A stretch of DNA of 64,000 nt from Chionoecetes opilio (lineage: Eukaryota > Arthropoda > Malacostraca > Decapoda > Majidae): the NCBI GenBank assembly GCA_016584305.1, contig JACEEZ010025433.1, forward strand, positions 26,946-90,945, read 5' to 3'. Shown here one piece after another: positions 12,455 to 23,855 of this stretch; positions within the stretch are counted from its first letter, which is position 1, and each line of letters begins with the position of its first letter. The notes beneath the pieces are model-generated. The model ran no database searches, had not been told where the DNA came from, and saw only the letters and a program-made list of their open reading frames with translations. Both the position numbers and the translations under genes were made by a program.

Positions 12455-14030
12455 GATAGATCACTTTCGAAGAGAATAGCTAGGTGGGCTTCTAAGTATA
12501 AATTCACTGAGGCACTTAACAAGCTATTATATTACGACGACAAATGGGCTGATATACCAACAGATTCACGCACTTTAATGGAAACTCCAATATATATAGA
12601 AGTAATGAAAAATGTGGAGGAACACTATTCTTATTTTGGGATCGATTCTTTTGCAATTATATTGAAAACTCATCCAGAATATTTTATAAAAGAAAATGCA
12701 TTCATTAAACTTATGTCATTTAGATGTTGATTTCCTTTATACAAATCAAGCAAAAGCAATTCTGCCTATACTGATAAAGTTTATGTTTTAGCCACCATTG
12801 TAGCCCTGTTTTGTGGAAAAACAAAACCTACTTCTGTAGCCAGCTTTTTAAGCAGATTTTTCTGCCAGAATACAGACAGCTTTCAGAAAAATGTTTAGTT
12901 TTGCGGAAAAAACAGGCAATAAAAATTGGATCATTTATCCTTCTGCGATGCACCTGCACGATCCTTTATCAATGCATCAAAGGCACATGGGTTATTACGC
13001 ATGTGAAGAGTTGACCTCAGGAACTGTCGGAATCACATGTTCTTGTATTAGAACTCCACACAGCTCTACAATGCAAGGTCTGAGAAAAAATTTTTATCAG
13101 GAACAGTACAAGATTTCTCATCATTTGGAAAAAAGTCCTTTGATTCATTATGGAATATCTTTTTGCGTGAAAGGGATTTACATTGTGATTATATTGCACT
13201 TAATTTCCCTTGGTGGTCACTAGAGATGTTGCTTTTTCTGCCGATAAGAGGTCCTCAGAATGCAAACTCTCCCAGCATCGAAGTAAAATTGATCTCGCCC
13301 TTTAGAAGAGACTTCAACAAGCTACCAAGTGAATTTGCTAGACAACCACGATCACTAGCTGTAGTTAATCGCTGGAAGCCACCGATTTTGACGTATAGAT
13401 TATACACCAGTATTGTTTTGTCCCTGAAATATTTGTTTCTCTGACAGTATATACAAAACTGGTCCTTTTGCTTACTGTGGCCTTATCATTTTATTGAATT
13501 TCAATGATAATGTACGGAAATTCATACCTGTCTATGCAAAAGAATTGCTTTCACCTGTTTTGTGCAAGGTTGCCGAGATGTATATGTCGCAGTATTTATT
13601 GTATACAACGTTTCATAATCTTCTTCACTTGGCTTGATGGATGTGGGAATTATTAGTGTTCCCTTAATGACATAAGGTGCTTTTCCCCTATGAGAATGAA
13701 CTTCACAAAATACAAAAGTTGGTGCGGGTCATCAAACAACCCCAGTTTCTCACAGGTTTTCAAAAGAGCTTGCAGAAGAGGAAAGACATAACAATCTAAG
13801 AGACAGAAAGGCTTGTCACAGATGTATATTTGCGCACAAAATTACAAAAAATAATTTGGCCTATGCTGGAAAAGAAGATTTTGTGTTCCTTCAGGAACAA
13901 GTAGATGATGGATACTATGAATGTGATGTTCTTCGTCAAAGCCAAACTGACTGTTTTTTTTACTGACCATGCAGATTCTACTCATTAACATTGTCTTTTC
14001 ATGAGAAGAACAGTAAATCTCAAACAAACA
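12455..14030 (+). pseudogene. Decayed DNA-transposon transposase (tnp2/CACTA-like 'transposase domain' family)
   Basis: Blocks in the order of a known metazoan transposase family lie in shifting frames. They are ALNKLLYYDDKWADIP-TDSRTLMETP (about 12,510-12,585), HYSYFGIDS (12,625), FPLYKSSKS (12,730) with VYVLATIVALFCGKTKP (12,780-12,830), and FNKLPSEFARQPRSLAVVNRW (13,310-13,375) with YRLYTSIVLSLKYLFL. Further on are YAKELLSPVLCKVAEMY (13,540), LLYTTFHNLLHLA (13,600), YENELHKIQKLVRVIKQP (13,690-13,745) and a C-terminal FFY-PCRFYSLTLS block (13,950). Intact relatives read DGLPLFKSS and RKPRSL-RWKATEFR at these places. At least five frameshifts or stops break it, in normal-quality DNA, so it is a real pseudogene. 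The superfamily name is inference. Confidence 0.6.
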
Positions 14031-14698
14031 GTTATTCAACTCAAGGCAGCGTATAGAAGGGTAGGTGAATTGACATAACCAAGATGGCTTGGTTTTGATA
14101 CCAGTCTTACATGCATGCTTAATTAGGGCCTACTACACATTAAATTTATATGTACCATTTTAAACAGATGATAACAGCAAGTCCCATATTTTATGTTCTT
14201 TAAGTGTCCCAGAATTGTAAATGAGTCTCTGTTGTCTTATACCTGTTTGCTTTTGTCATGTAGCGCCTACTTAAATGCATATGTCTTTCTTTTCCCAAAC
14301 TGTTTCTTTTCCTATCAATCATCATTCATCTCATTGTCTTTACTTCATTTTCCTGTGTCTTGTGCGCTTCTTGTGAAGACTCAAAACTCACCCAGAGTGC
14401 TGGTCTGGTTTAAGAAAGGTTTTTGTGTCGGTGAGATATCTAAGTAGTTTTGTTTTCTAGATTATTAAAACTGTCAATAATTTAATTTTTATTTTTGTTA
14501 TACATCGGAGGAAAAAAGTTAATTGCTAATAAATGCAAATACCTAATTTGTTGGATTGTAACCTTTTAGTATTCAGTAACTCCCTAGCGTCCTGTTTTAT
14601 TATGCGGCAGATGTTACAAATTATAGTCAAAGCATGCTGGCCTGTACTAATTTGTACAATGTACTGTACCATACTGATAATAGTTTTTTTGTTCTTAG

Positions 14699-14878
14699 AA
14701 TGTGGGAACGAGCAGTGTGGTTTGTAAGCACAGAAAGAAGAAGGCATGGGTGTGGTACCACCAGTTGGGTGTAGAGGGAACCAAACCTTTGCTTTGGACC
14801 ACATGTGTTAATGCTGAGAGTGCCCTTCATAATCAGCCAGAACCGGACGTTAAATCATGGAGGAAGTTTTCTGGTTGA
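14699..14878 (+). CDS. Candidate terminal exon, unknown protein
   Basis: A strong acceptor (TTTTTTTGTTCTTAG) opens directly into 59 codons ending in TGA. The peptide is basic then mixed: CKHRKKKAWVWYHQLGVEG, then ESALHNQPEPDVKSW. No family recognised. The polypyrimidine tract plus immediate long frame is the only support. Confidence 0.3.
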   Translation, partial: NVGTSSVVCKHRKKKAWVWYHQLGVEGTKPLLWTTCVNAESALHNQPEPDVKSWRKFSG

Positions 14879-15560
14879 AAAGTGAAAATTACTTCTGGTA
14901 GGTAAAGTTTACTGCTACCATACTGGTAGCCTCCTGCATGACCTTCACTTTCTTTTATGGATCTCATCTTATAATCGCTATTTGAATCTACCTTTATAAC
15001 AGTACCTGAAATTCAATTAGTAGCTATTACGGTCATCAATTTAAAATTAAAGGCAATATAGGTGAATAAACAACAAGATAAGGAAGGAAATAAATTTTAA
15101 ATTGCTTCTAGCCCAATATATATTATATGTTGACCAGTATATATCTAGTTAGACTGCTTTTGTTTTGTCTGCTGAAAAATTTGACTTGGCCTCGTCCATA
15201 AGGCTATGGAACACAATCTAATACAATCCCGCCGCACTGGATTGCTATTTTTGGCTGTGATTATATTTTATGTTTGTAAGCATATGATATGCACTACCTA
15301 TTCTACATGTTTCTGCTGAATTGTGATTTCACATGTCCAGTTTTACACCACATGTTTTAATTTCGATTTAATGCTCGGATTTATGACTTGTTCTGAACTA
15401 CATGAAGAGTTCATGTTATCTCGGCTAACCTAACTGTTTTTATTGATGGGACAGTTAAGTTAAATACCATCCACAATTGAGGTCAAGTTGGGATTAGGCA
15501 GTGGTAATATTTATGGCAAAAAAATTTTCAGAACAGTTTTCAAGAATGTGACACTACCAG

Positions 15561-15690
15561 CTGACACTACCGTGGGAGAGTTTAGAGAGCAACAGTGATC
15601 CAGATGAAGGTCTACTCTTGCGAGGGAGGAGAAAACGATCAAGAAGAAATCTACCTGATGGACTTTTTGTCAGCAGTGAAGACTTACATG
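15561..15690 (+). CDS. Candidate internal exon, unknown protein
   Basis: After CACTACCAG a frame of 43 codons runs to a GTAGCA donor: SLESNSDPDEGLLLRGRRKR, then RRNLPDGLFVSSEDLH. The acidic then Arg/Lys-rich character resembles a processing or nuclear-localisation segment. The donor is weak. It may belong with the repeat exon at 17,068, but phases were not reconciled. Confidence 0.22.
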
Positions 15691-16075
15691 GTAGCAACCC
15701 TAAAGTCACATTTAATAATATACTAATATGTCAATGAAAATATTTATACAAAAGAATGATGTCAGTGGAATAAAGATACTAGTACTTTTGTTGTTTGATA
15801 AATATGTTAAATAACAGTGCAGAAAATGTGAGAGTTGTTACAGAGAAAGTATTAAAACATATTGTTTGGAGAGGAAAATTTTCCCATCACATTTATTGTT
15901 TCCACCTTGTCCTAATTGTGCAAAGAAATAGGATGTCTGGTTTCCCAGGGCCCTCCTCCTCCCTTTATTTGTTCTTTTTAACGAATCAGAGGGAATACGT
16001 GACAGTATTCTTACACCCCTGTCATAGAATGATTTGTAAGCAGTATGTTTTGTAATGTGAATAGTTTTGACACAG

Positions 16076-16263
16076 AAAGGGGCCACATGATGCAGTCTCG
16101 CGAGACCGGTCACAGCCTCCAGAAAAGGTGGCATCTGCTCCTTCACAGGTCCTTATTTCCCAAAGCCCTCCTCCTGCAGGTATCTCGAATCTGTGTCCCA
16201 TCAGAACACCTGGGCTGACCGAGTCTGGTTCTGCCAAGAGCTCTAGGTCTCTGACTATAATAG
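16076..16263 (+). CDS. Candidate internal exon, Ser/Pro-rich
   Basis: Acceptor TTTTGACACAG and donor ATAG|GTATGA flank a frame open throughout (PPEKVASAPSQVLISQSPPP, later GSAKSSRSLTI). Low-complexity Ser/Pro content weakens the case. Phase does not match the next candidate exon. Confidence 0.2.
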
Positions 16264-16706
16264 GTATGATATTCTTGCATTGGTGTATTTGTTTTTGTTC
16301 ATTAACCTTGCATATTATTTTCTTGGGAAACCCCACCCCCCCTGATTAAAATGTCTTCAAGATAATATTTTCCCAGACATACCTCTCATGCCTTTTCCAC
16401 ACTCCTCTACCACTTTTGAGGGTGCTTTTCCTATTATGGGCACTAGTCTATTTTTTTTTTCATCCATACAACTTAATAGAGTTTACTCTCCCATCCATGA
16501 ATCCCACGACACACAACTTACCTAAAATCACACCCATTGCCAAGATCTTATGGTACTACCTTGGCATATATATTGCCAGTTATTCAAAGAAGACAAATTC
16601 CATTGAATTTTTTATACTGACTGATTTTTCCCCTTGTACGGGTCTGTAATTAGGTAAATATGCATACCAGTGCTTTTGCTATTGTGGTTTAGAGTTTTTT
16701 TTTTTA

Positions 16707-16810
16707 AATATATATATATATATATATATAATATATGATATAATATATATATAATATATATATATATATACTATATATATATATATATTATTATATCTAT
16801 TATTATATAT

Positions 16811-16842
<32 letters not shown>

Positions 16843-16876
16843 CTTATATATATTATAGATATATATATAGTATTAT

Positions 16877-16907
<31 letters not shown>

Positions 16908-16939
16908 GATTTATATATATATAATATATATATATATAT

Positions 16940-16971
<32 letters not shown>

Positions 16972-16985
16972 TAATATTATATAAT
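16707..16985. repeat. (AT)n microsatellite
   Basis: About 280 bases of imperfect TA repeats after a T9 run. Confidence 0.9.
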
Positions 16986-17067
16986 TATTGTGTGAGTGTC
17001 AGTGTGTGTTTTCAAATGTTCTTGTACGCAGCAGTGACTATTTTTCTGAGAAGGACTTTTTTTACAG

Positions 17068-18074
17068 GAGGAAGCCAGAGAAAATCGAAGTGATTCCCCT
17101 GACCAAAATGACTAAGACAACATAACTGATGGTCATCGGGACAAGGAACTTCCTTGACCAGCGTGGACAAACATTAATCAACAAGGACGCCATGACGAAA
17201 GGTGACATCCATGACGATCGTGAAAGGAAGACAAATGAACATACGGATACCGCAGAGGAAGCATGACCAGCATGATTACCCTGGCCAGCATGACAGGAGA
17301 CAAACATGACATACTATAACCGAAGAGGAGCAATGACCCAGGCGTGCAGCCTTGGCCAGCATGACATGGAGACAACAGTGACACATACGATCCCGAAGAG
17401 GAAGCCATGACCACGTGACGCCCTTGCTGCAGACAGGAGACACATACATACAATCCCGAAGAGGAAGCCATGACCGAGTGACAAGCCCCTGACCCGCATG
17501 ACAGGAGACAATGTGGCATCCAATCCACGAAGAGTAAGCCATGACCGTCGTGAAGCCCTGGGGCTAGCCATGACGGAGACAACATACAGACGATCCCGAG
17601 ACGAAGCCCTGACCAGCGTGACCCGCCCTGGGCCAGCATGACAGGAAAACAACTTTGACATACGATCCCTAATAAGAAAGCCATGACTTAGCAGTGTACA
17701 AGCCCTGGCCCGCATGACAGGAGACACGTGACATACGATCCCGAAGAAGAAGGCCATGACCAGAGTGACAGCCCTGACCAGCCTGACGTAGAACAAACGT
17801 AAACAATACAATCCCGAGAAGAGCCATGACTGAGCGGGACAGCCCTGACCATCATGACAAAAACATGACAGACATTATCGAAGAGTAAGCCATGACCACA
17901 GGCATGACAGGGACGACAGACATGCAGACATAACCAAAGGGGTAGGATAGACCAGAGGTGATCCTCAAGAAGCTGCTGATGCTACCTTTTAAAAACGTGA
18001 ACCCTTGAATGACATGAAGAGGATAAGGAAGACATTCAAGACGCTGAATTCAAATTCCCTATGGAACAAAACTA
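17068..18074 (+). CDS. Exon built of ~24-residue acidic tandem repeats (72-bp minisatellite)
   Basis: A strong acceptor (ACTTTTTTTACAG) begins the segment and a consensus donor (ACTA|GTAAGT) ends it. Between them about ten copies of a 72-bp unit run from roughly 17,190 to 17,890. Spacings between copies of CGAAGAGGA measure 63-74 bases, clustering at 69-74. In one frame the consensus has no stop and reads PEEEAMTSVTSPDQHD followed by an Arg/His/Asp stretch. The first bases after the acceptor (EEARENRSDSPDQND) already match it in frame. In the given sequence single-base indels throw the frame off in most copies, either read error or decay. The 3' end is non-repetitive (MKRIRKTFKTLNSNSLWN). Function unknown; an acidic repetitive linker is the most that can be said. 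Minus-strand frames through the same block are weaker because they lack splice signals. Confidence 0.4.
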
Positions 18075-20465
18075 GTAAGTTTATAATTTGTGTAATCTGA
18101 AGAATAGTATTTTATGATTAGCCTAAATCAAGGTTGAATCAGTCGAGTCGAGAATGGAGAGCTTAATTTGATACACCCTGACATGTGCATGGTTAATTTA
18201 ATTACTTTAACAATAATGCTTGTGGTAGTACACACCCGTTTTTTTCTCACAATATTTTATATTTTATTATTTACCAAATGTGATTTGAGCTTGCTCACTC
18301 TTTTAAGTCCTATATATCATAAATTATTGGTAGTTTCATTTCTGTTCTGGCCATTACTTATGAGATGAGTTCCACAAGAGGGGAAGGTCCATCAGCGCCG
18401 TTTTTTTTTTTTTTTTTGGGAAGTGCGCGCTCAAGCACGAACGCATGTGTGCAAATAGATATTACTGAAAATTAATGTTCCCTGGTGGAAGTGGATCTGA
18501 CTCGGGATTGTATCATATTGCATGGGTCTGTTTGATTTTCTTGTAAAGTGGAAGGAGTTTGGTATTTCTTCAAGTCTTATATATTCTTTTTTCCACAGAT
18601 TTCAAACGAGAGGTCTTACACTTCTGCTGCATATCAGGAAAATGTTTTCTGATGGTTGGTTCATATGGTGATACCTCACTAAAATGGCACGGACTCTGAC
18701 AATCAGCGGAATAATTCCCTGGAAGAAGCACAAGTTTTGAGAATGAATTGGTTTGATACAACTATTTCATGGAAGTGTTTACCAGTTGTTCCGTATAAGT
18801 GGTTATAATAGGAGAGATAGTGTTTCTAACTTGATTGTTGTAGTTTATGAACCAAAAACCTCCTTGTCAGTATAACATGCTTGGTCAGAGGGGCAAGTTG
18901 CCCTTTTAGAAAAACAAAATTATATAGTGTGATTCAGGATAGCGTGCTAGAAAGTTCTCAGATTCCCAGTTTTGACAGAAGATACAAATGATGGTTGCAG
19001 CAAATTGCGTATGCCCCAAACAATTGAAAACGGATGAGAATTAATTGAACTACATATCACAATACCTTCAATTAAAGATCATATGAAGTGGGCTAACTAC
19101 TACCCCATGTCTCTGCATGCCCTTTGTGAACTTTGACCTCACTTGGAGGTTGTAAGAATGTACTTAACCTAAACCTGTGCTGATTATGTTTTTAAATCAA
19201 GTACAGTATACAAATGATGAGACACAGGGCTGATTTTTATTGTGTTTACTATTATGGAAAAAGTTTTTTATGATGAAAAATCTGGCAAAATTATGATATC
19301 AACTAACAGGTTGTGTACAGTTTGTGTCCCGTGATAAGGAGGCAGCTAACCCCAAGTTGAACCTCGTTGCCACCACCATTTTGACAATAGATCTTATATA
19401 TATATTTTTTTTTGTCTTCTCTTGCCTCACTGAAATTTGCCCAGTTTAGATTATTGCAGTCCATTAGTTATTCAGTTCTAGTATCTAATAACCTATTCTA
19501 AAGGAAAATAAAATGATGTGGTAATTTTTTGCTCTCTGGGCTCATGTAGTATTGATTTTTTCACAACAAAAAATGGATAGGGAGATTAGTTTGGTATTTT
19601 AGGATTTTCAAGGTGTCACGATTAAAGATGTAAAACGCGTATATAAATATACGTTTATAGTTTAATATATTTTTTCTTTATACAGATATTATGTACTATA
19701 TACATTCTAGTTATCAATATGTGCAGACTATGTAAAAATAGCTTTGCAGGAGAAAGATATTAATAAAGCCTGGGGCACAGTAGGCTACTTGGTTTGTTTC
19801 CCAGCGAGTCCGAAGTTTGCATCATTGGTTAGTGACCAACCTGTCTGTGTATAATGGCTTCCTATCTCGTGATACATGTTTTCTGTATTATTTGCCTTAC
19901 CTCACCTATATACGAAATATGCTGTTTCGATTGCACCATCCATGGAGACTCGGCACGGATTATACAAATAACAACATAATGTTGTAAACAACTTATTCAT
20001 AAGAAGACTTCTCCTCTCCATGTTAATTCATGACATTTTAGCTGCAATCTTATAACACCAGCGCCTTCGAGAGTTTTTTTTCTATGGGGTGCAATTATTT
20101 ATGTACTTCTGTATCTATATTCAAGAATCTAAAAATGACACTCACAAGTAAATACTGTGTAAAATTGTTGGAGAGACTTTTCAGTTATACTCTTAATTAC
20201 TTTTTTTTTTGCTGAGTTTTTTTTTTCCGAACATATGTCCGTTTTACACTCACCTTGCTGAGATTTAAGGTGTCACCAAAACATCCACCTTATCTGGTAC
20301 GTATATCAGGTGAGCTTCAGGCAAATTATACCAGAAAACCAGTATCACGATGGTTGGATGCATTCTAGACGGACAGTTTTGCCAACACGAATAATGCAGA
20401 CTAACTCAGATAATTCAAAGGTAAGCATACACATGATTTATTCCACCAGATATAACTGTGTAATA
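18075..20465. other. Unassigned intron-like / intergenic sequence
   Basis: Normal-complexity AT-rich DNA with short poly-T runs. A TTTTCCACAG at about 18,600 resembles an acceptor, but the following frames close quickly. Nothing else supported. Confidence 0.4.
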
Positions 20466-20580
20466 CACATGAATCTGGTCATGTGTATTCCACATGTACA
20501 ATTTCACTGAAATCAATTTGCATATTAGATCAGATATCCATGTGTGTTCCACGTGTAGAATCCATGTGTTATTCCACATG
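20466..20580. repeat. Cluster of CATGTG-N5/6-CACATG palindromes
   Basis: Three near-identical 17-18 base palindromes (20,480-20,496; 20,539-20,555; 20,563-20,580), plus an overlapping CACATG-N8-CATGTG at 20,466-20,485. They lie about 70 bases downstream of the last visible exon of the minus-strand cysteine-rich gene. Confidence 0.6.
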
Positions 20581-20652
20581 AATTATGCGACATTTGCCCA
20601 CTGGATGTTTACCCGTGTGCACAAAACCATGGGTTGGACAGCGTGTACTCAC

Positions 20653-20775
20653 TGGGAGCAAAGCAGCACTTGCAGTTCGTTGCATGACACAAGTCCTCCA
20701 CGTAGTACCATGGGTCACAGTCCTTGGTGCAGTAGCCGCCCTTGTCCGTGCATGAGCGGGTGACCGGACACACGG
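20653..20775 (-). CDS. Cysteine-rich (defensin-like spacing) module exon 6
   Basis: 123 nt, acceptor CCCCACCAG, donor GTGAGT, phase 1-1. Spacing is C-x5-C-x6-C-x3-C-x9-C-x4-C-x-CC. Visible pieces are SCTDKGGYCTKDC and HATNCKCC. The C-x3-C, C-x9, C-x4, C-x-C core matches the invertebrate-defensin spacing C-x(5-16)-C-x3-C-x(9-10)-C-x(4-7)-C-x-C, with an extra cysteine at each end. It is the last module I can see in transcription order; the gene's end was not found. Likely secreted, though no signal peptide exon is visible. Confidence 0.8.
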
Positions 20776-21309
20776 CTGGTGGGGAGCAAGTGGCATAGGA
20801 CACGTTGGCAGGCACAAGGATAGGTTCATGCACAGGCGTACACACATGTATACACGTTTGTATACACACATGTATGTAAGTGCAAAGATATAGCAGCAAA
20901 TTGTACTCTTATATATCAAAACCTAAAAACCTAAACGAAAGACTAAACGTTTCCAACTGTTATGGTCTTGAACTCCTTTAAATAAAGTTATCATCATCAA
21001 ATATACTTGCTTGTGTTTCTTTAATATGTGTTAGTTATTATGGATGGTGCGCGCTGAATGGCTAAAAGGCATTTGCCAAACGAAAGCAATCGCTTATCCG
21101 CGTTTTTTTAAAGTTTTTAAATATTGTTTGGTTGGGTTTGCTGTCGTTTGCCTCTGCCGTGGCATTACTGAAACTGCCTTTTAAGAAATTGGAAAGAATA
21201 CAAAGAACAGCAACTAAGATAGTGCCTAAGAGAGGTAGATAGCCTGTATTGGGTGTAATTCAATCATTCATCAATCACCCGCTCACTGATGCTGTCAAGA
21301 GATACTCAC

Positions 21310-21435
21310 GAGAAGTTAGACAACAATCACAATCACCGGTTTGGCACAGTGCAGGAACCTTGTGTCCCCCAATATCATCACAGGCCAGGGTACAGAATGC
21401 ATGCACCGCTGCACAGGTGGATTTCTCGTCACATT
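21310..21435 (-). CDS. Cysteine-rich module exon 5
   Basis: 126 nt, acceptor CTATGCAG, donor GTGAGT, phase 1-1. Eight cysteines with x5, x6, x3, x11, x4, x1, x0 spacing: the C4-C5 loop is two residues longer than in its neighbours and the usual GG before C3 is replaced (AAVHAFC). Pieces: KSTCAAVHAFCTLAC, TGDCDCC. Clear homologue of the neighbouring exons despite these changes. Confidence 0.8.
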
Positions 21436-21692
21436 CTGCATAGGTCACGGAATTACATCATTAAGAGGTAAGGACAAGCAACATTATTAGCATTCCATTA
21501 GCAACATTAATATAACTGCGTGTAAAAAGTGTTATGTCCTTAAAGTGTTCAAGCCTCATTTGAACGAGGGAACTTATGCAATACCAAGAACATTCATTCA
21601 ATCTATCCTGTATGATGTTAAGAAAGTGAAGTCTGTTGTGTTTGGCGAGGCAGACATCCATTGGTTGGGTTGTTCGATCTGGCGATACTCAC

Positions 21693-21815
21693 TCTTGTCA
21701 AAGCAGCACTGGCAGCCCTCCCCCTCACAAAGACCCGGCAGGTAGTTGTTGTCGGGACACACCTTCATGCAGCGACCTCCTTTCTCAATACATTCGCTCT
21801 TTGGCTTACAAATAG
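21693..21815 (-). CDS. Cysteine-rich module exon 4
   Basis: 123 nt, acceptor CCACCCTTAG, donor GTGAGT, phase 1-1. Spacing x5, x6, x3, x9, x4, x1, x0. Pieces: ECIEKGGRCMKVC, then PGLCEGEGCQCC. It carries a G-x-C before the fifth cysteine, as in the gamma-core of defensins. Confidence 0.85.
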
Positions 21816-22291
21816 CTAAGGGTGGAAAAAGTATATGGGATTGTTCACTTATGTTAACCCAAAAGAAACAAAAAAAAGTTCACTTCCTCTTATATTTTGT
21901 ATAGTATATTGAAAGGTGGTGAAGGTATATATAGATATTTGTGTGGTGTGTTGCAGGTGGATATTGAAAGGTGAACACATAAAGGTAGTTTATGACACAA
22001 AAGTATACATGTGAACACTTAGAAAGTTATTCCATATTGAAATCTTCTGATTTAAAGTATCAAGAAAACCAGAAATTACATGAACCACATTGTAACAGAG
22101 AAAAGAAACGGTAAATATACCAATAATTGTGACCAGAACATGAAAAAAAGAACTGAAACGCGTCTTAGACATTCATCATAGATCACGGGGAAGACAAAGT
22201 AACAATGGTACTGTATGAATATTCATCAAATATCAAAGTATTTTTTTTATTTACCGTGTTACGGAGTAACGTGTAGGCAATGGTAACTTAC

Positions 22292-22408
22292 GGGGTGGAA
22301 TACAACACTTGCAATCCCCTTCACAGTGGCCCTCGACAGTGATGCCTTTACAACATGTCTTCGTACAGTAACCTTCAATGCCCGTACAGCTGTTGTCTTC
22401 CTTGCATT
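22292..22408 (-). CDS. Cysteine-rich module exon 3
   Basis: 117 nt, acceptor TCATCCACAG, donor GTAAGT, phase 1-1. Spacing x5, x6, x3, x9, x3, x1, x0, plus a ninth cysteine right after C4 (KTCCKG). Pieces: SCTGIEGYCTKTCC, EGHCEGDCKCC. Has the G-x-C before C5. Confidence 0.85.
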
Positions 22409-22638
22409 CTGTGGATGATGATTACTATTATTATTATCATTATACATGTTGTTATTGTTATTAATCTGTCATCAGCTGGGGCCGTGATAGATCAAAGTCA
22501 TTGCTGTCCCCCACGAGTTGAGGTAGGGTGGAGGTAGGGCCTTCACTTCCACACCTCCGATGGCGAGGTAGTGCAGACGCCCTCTTTGTGGGTCCCAATC
22601 CTACCACTGGCGGTTTATATAGTTATTCTTATTATTAT

Positions 22639-22770
<132 letters not shown>

Positions 22771-22784
22771 TCACACACACTTAC

Positions 22785-22870
22785 GGTGAGGGAATGCAGC
22801 ACTGACAGTCGTCGTGGCTGTCACATAGTTCAGGCACATGCTTCCCTCCCTCGCAAGTCGGTATTCCTCC
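22785..22870 (-). pseudogene. Cysteine-rich module exon 2, C-terminal half
   Basis: Ends in CQCCIPS before a GTAAGT donor, like the neighbouring exons, and contains the C4-to-C8 half (CEGGKHVPELC, then DDCQCC). The first three cysteines are missing here and lie at 23,201-23,247, about 330 bases away across an integrase fragment. The 3' phase is one base off the other exons, so this copy is damaged or misread. Confidence 0.6.
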
Positions 22871-22884
22871 TATGTATTTGTATA

Positions 22885-23140
22885 TAAATTGACAGGGACG
22901 ACCAGCCGCGACGTAATAGAGATACTGATGCAGCTATCGCAGAACATGGCTCGCCAACAACCTCTACTCAGACAACGGACCGCCAATTTGACAGCCGTGA
23001 GTTTGCCAACTTTGCCGCAAGATTTGAGTTCCGGCACACCACATCCTCGCCGCTACACCCACAGAGCAACGGCATCGCTGAACGTCAGGTACGGATCGTG
23101 AAAGATTTATTAAAAAGAAGTTATGGCTCGCACACGCTGA
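22885..23140 (+). pseudogene. Ty3/gypsy integrase core fragment inserted in the cysteine-rich gene
   Basis: Plus-strand frames give TSRDVIEILMQLSQ, then (after shifts) SDNG around the second catalytic Asp, then DSREFANFAARFEFRHTTSS and PLHPQSNGIAERQVRIVKDL with the catalytic Glu in IAER. This is the D-x35-E half of a retrotransposon integrase. No LTR, RT or RNase H is attached and the fragment is only about 250 bases. It sits between the two halves of one module, on the opposite strand to the gene. It is not the same element as that at 35-41 kb, whose Asp2-Glu segment differs. Confidence 0.75.
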
Positions 23141-23200
23141 CAGCTACACCTGCGTTTGTCTTGCCTCCTCCTCACTCGGCCCTGCCCATGACATGGTAGT

Positions 23201-23247
23201 CAGTAGCCGCCCTTCAGCGTGCAGAGGGACGTGTGTCTGCAGGTGGC
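23201..23247 (-). pseudogene. Cysteine-rich module exon 2, N-terminal half
   Basis: Acceptor CCCCACCTCAG opens into TCRHTSLCTLKGGY, exactly the C1-x5-C2-x6 part of the module, in the same phase as the other exons. The homology stops within the third cysteine codon (TG followed by non-matching sequence). The missing half is at 22,785-22,870. Confidence 0.6.
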
Positions 23248-23625
23248 TGAGGTGGGGCAGGAAGGAATCGTTGTTATGGGCACAGCATGCTGACGTAGAG
23301 ATAACAAGTTTGCTACCATTTCTATTGATATTCTTATTGTTAATACCATTCTTATCATTATTATTGTTGTTGTGCCGTTTGGATGAGGCAACGCCACCGC
23401 CCAGTACACTGTGGGCAAGGTTACCTACTCTGTGCTGCAGTCAGTGTGGGGGGTTAGCCATTTACACACTACTATATGTCAAGAGAAAGAAAAATATAAA
23501 GCTATCTTATGAACAGGTGGAAGTTTTGGAAATACAGCAATTTGAAGAAAAAAAAAGCTAATTAAAACATTTGACTGATATTTTGTATTTTCTGATGTTG
23601 CTAAATAGCGTATCAGTGTACTCAC

Positions 23626-23745
23626 AATCAGGCACGCAGCACAGGCAGTTCCTTTGTCTGCAAAGCTTGTCAGCCACCTTGCCGTCAGTACAAGTTGTTT
23701 TGCACAGTCCTCCCGCTGCCTTACACTCGGGATCCAGGTTACATT
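23626..23745 (-). CDS. Cysteine-rich module exon 1 (first visible)
   Basis: 120 nt, acceptor CTTTCCGTAG, donor GTGAGT, phase 1-1. Spacing x5, x6, x3, x9, x4, x1, x0. Pieces: PECKAAGGLCKTTC, RQRNCLCC. Further 5' exons (start codon, signal peptide) should lie above 23,745 but I could not identify them. Confidence 0.85.
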
Positions 23746-23855
23746 CTACGGAAAGCAGGAGACAACCATTCCATCACCAGAGCCTGTCCATATCATTCTT
23801 ATTAGTACAGTTAGTTAGACAAATGCGTGTACGAGTATATATGCAAACCTATTGA

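Noticed and set aside
14193..14447. 84-codon plus ORF with hydrophobic stretches
   Set aside because: Phe/Leu/Ser content follows T-rich DNA; no domain or splice context.
17178..17811. Minus-strand ORFs of 165-168 codons (Cys/Ser/His-rich)
   Set aside because: Antisense to the 72-bp repeat; no splice signals on that strand, while the plus frame is flanked by an acceptor and a donor.
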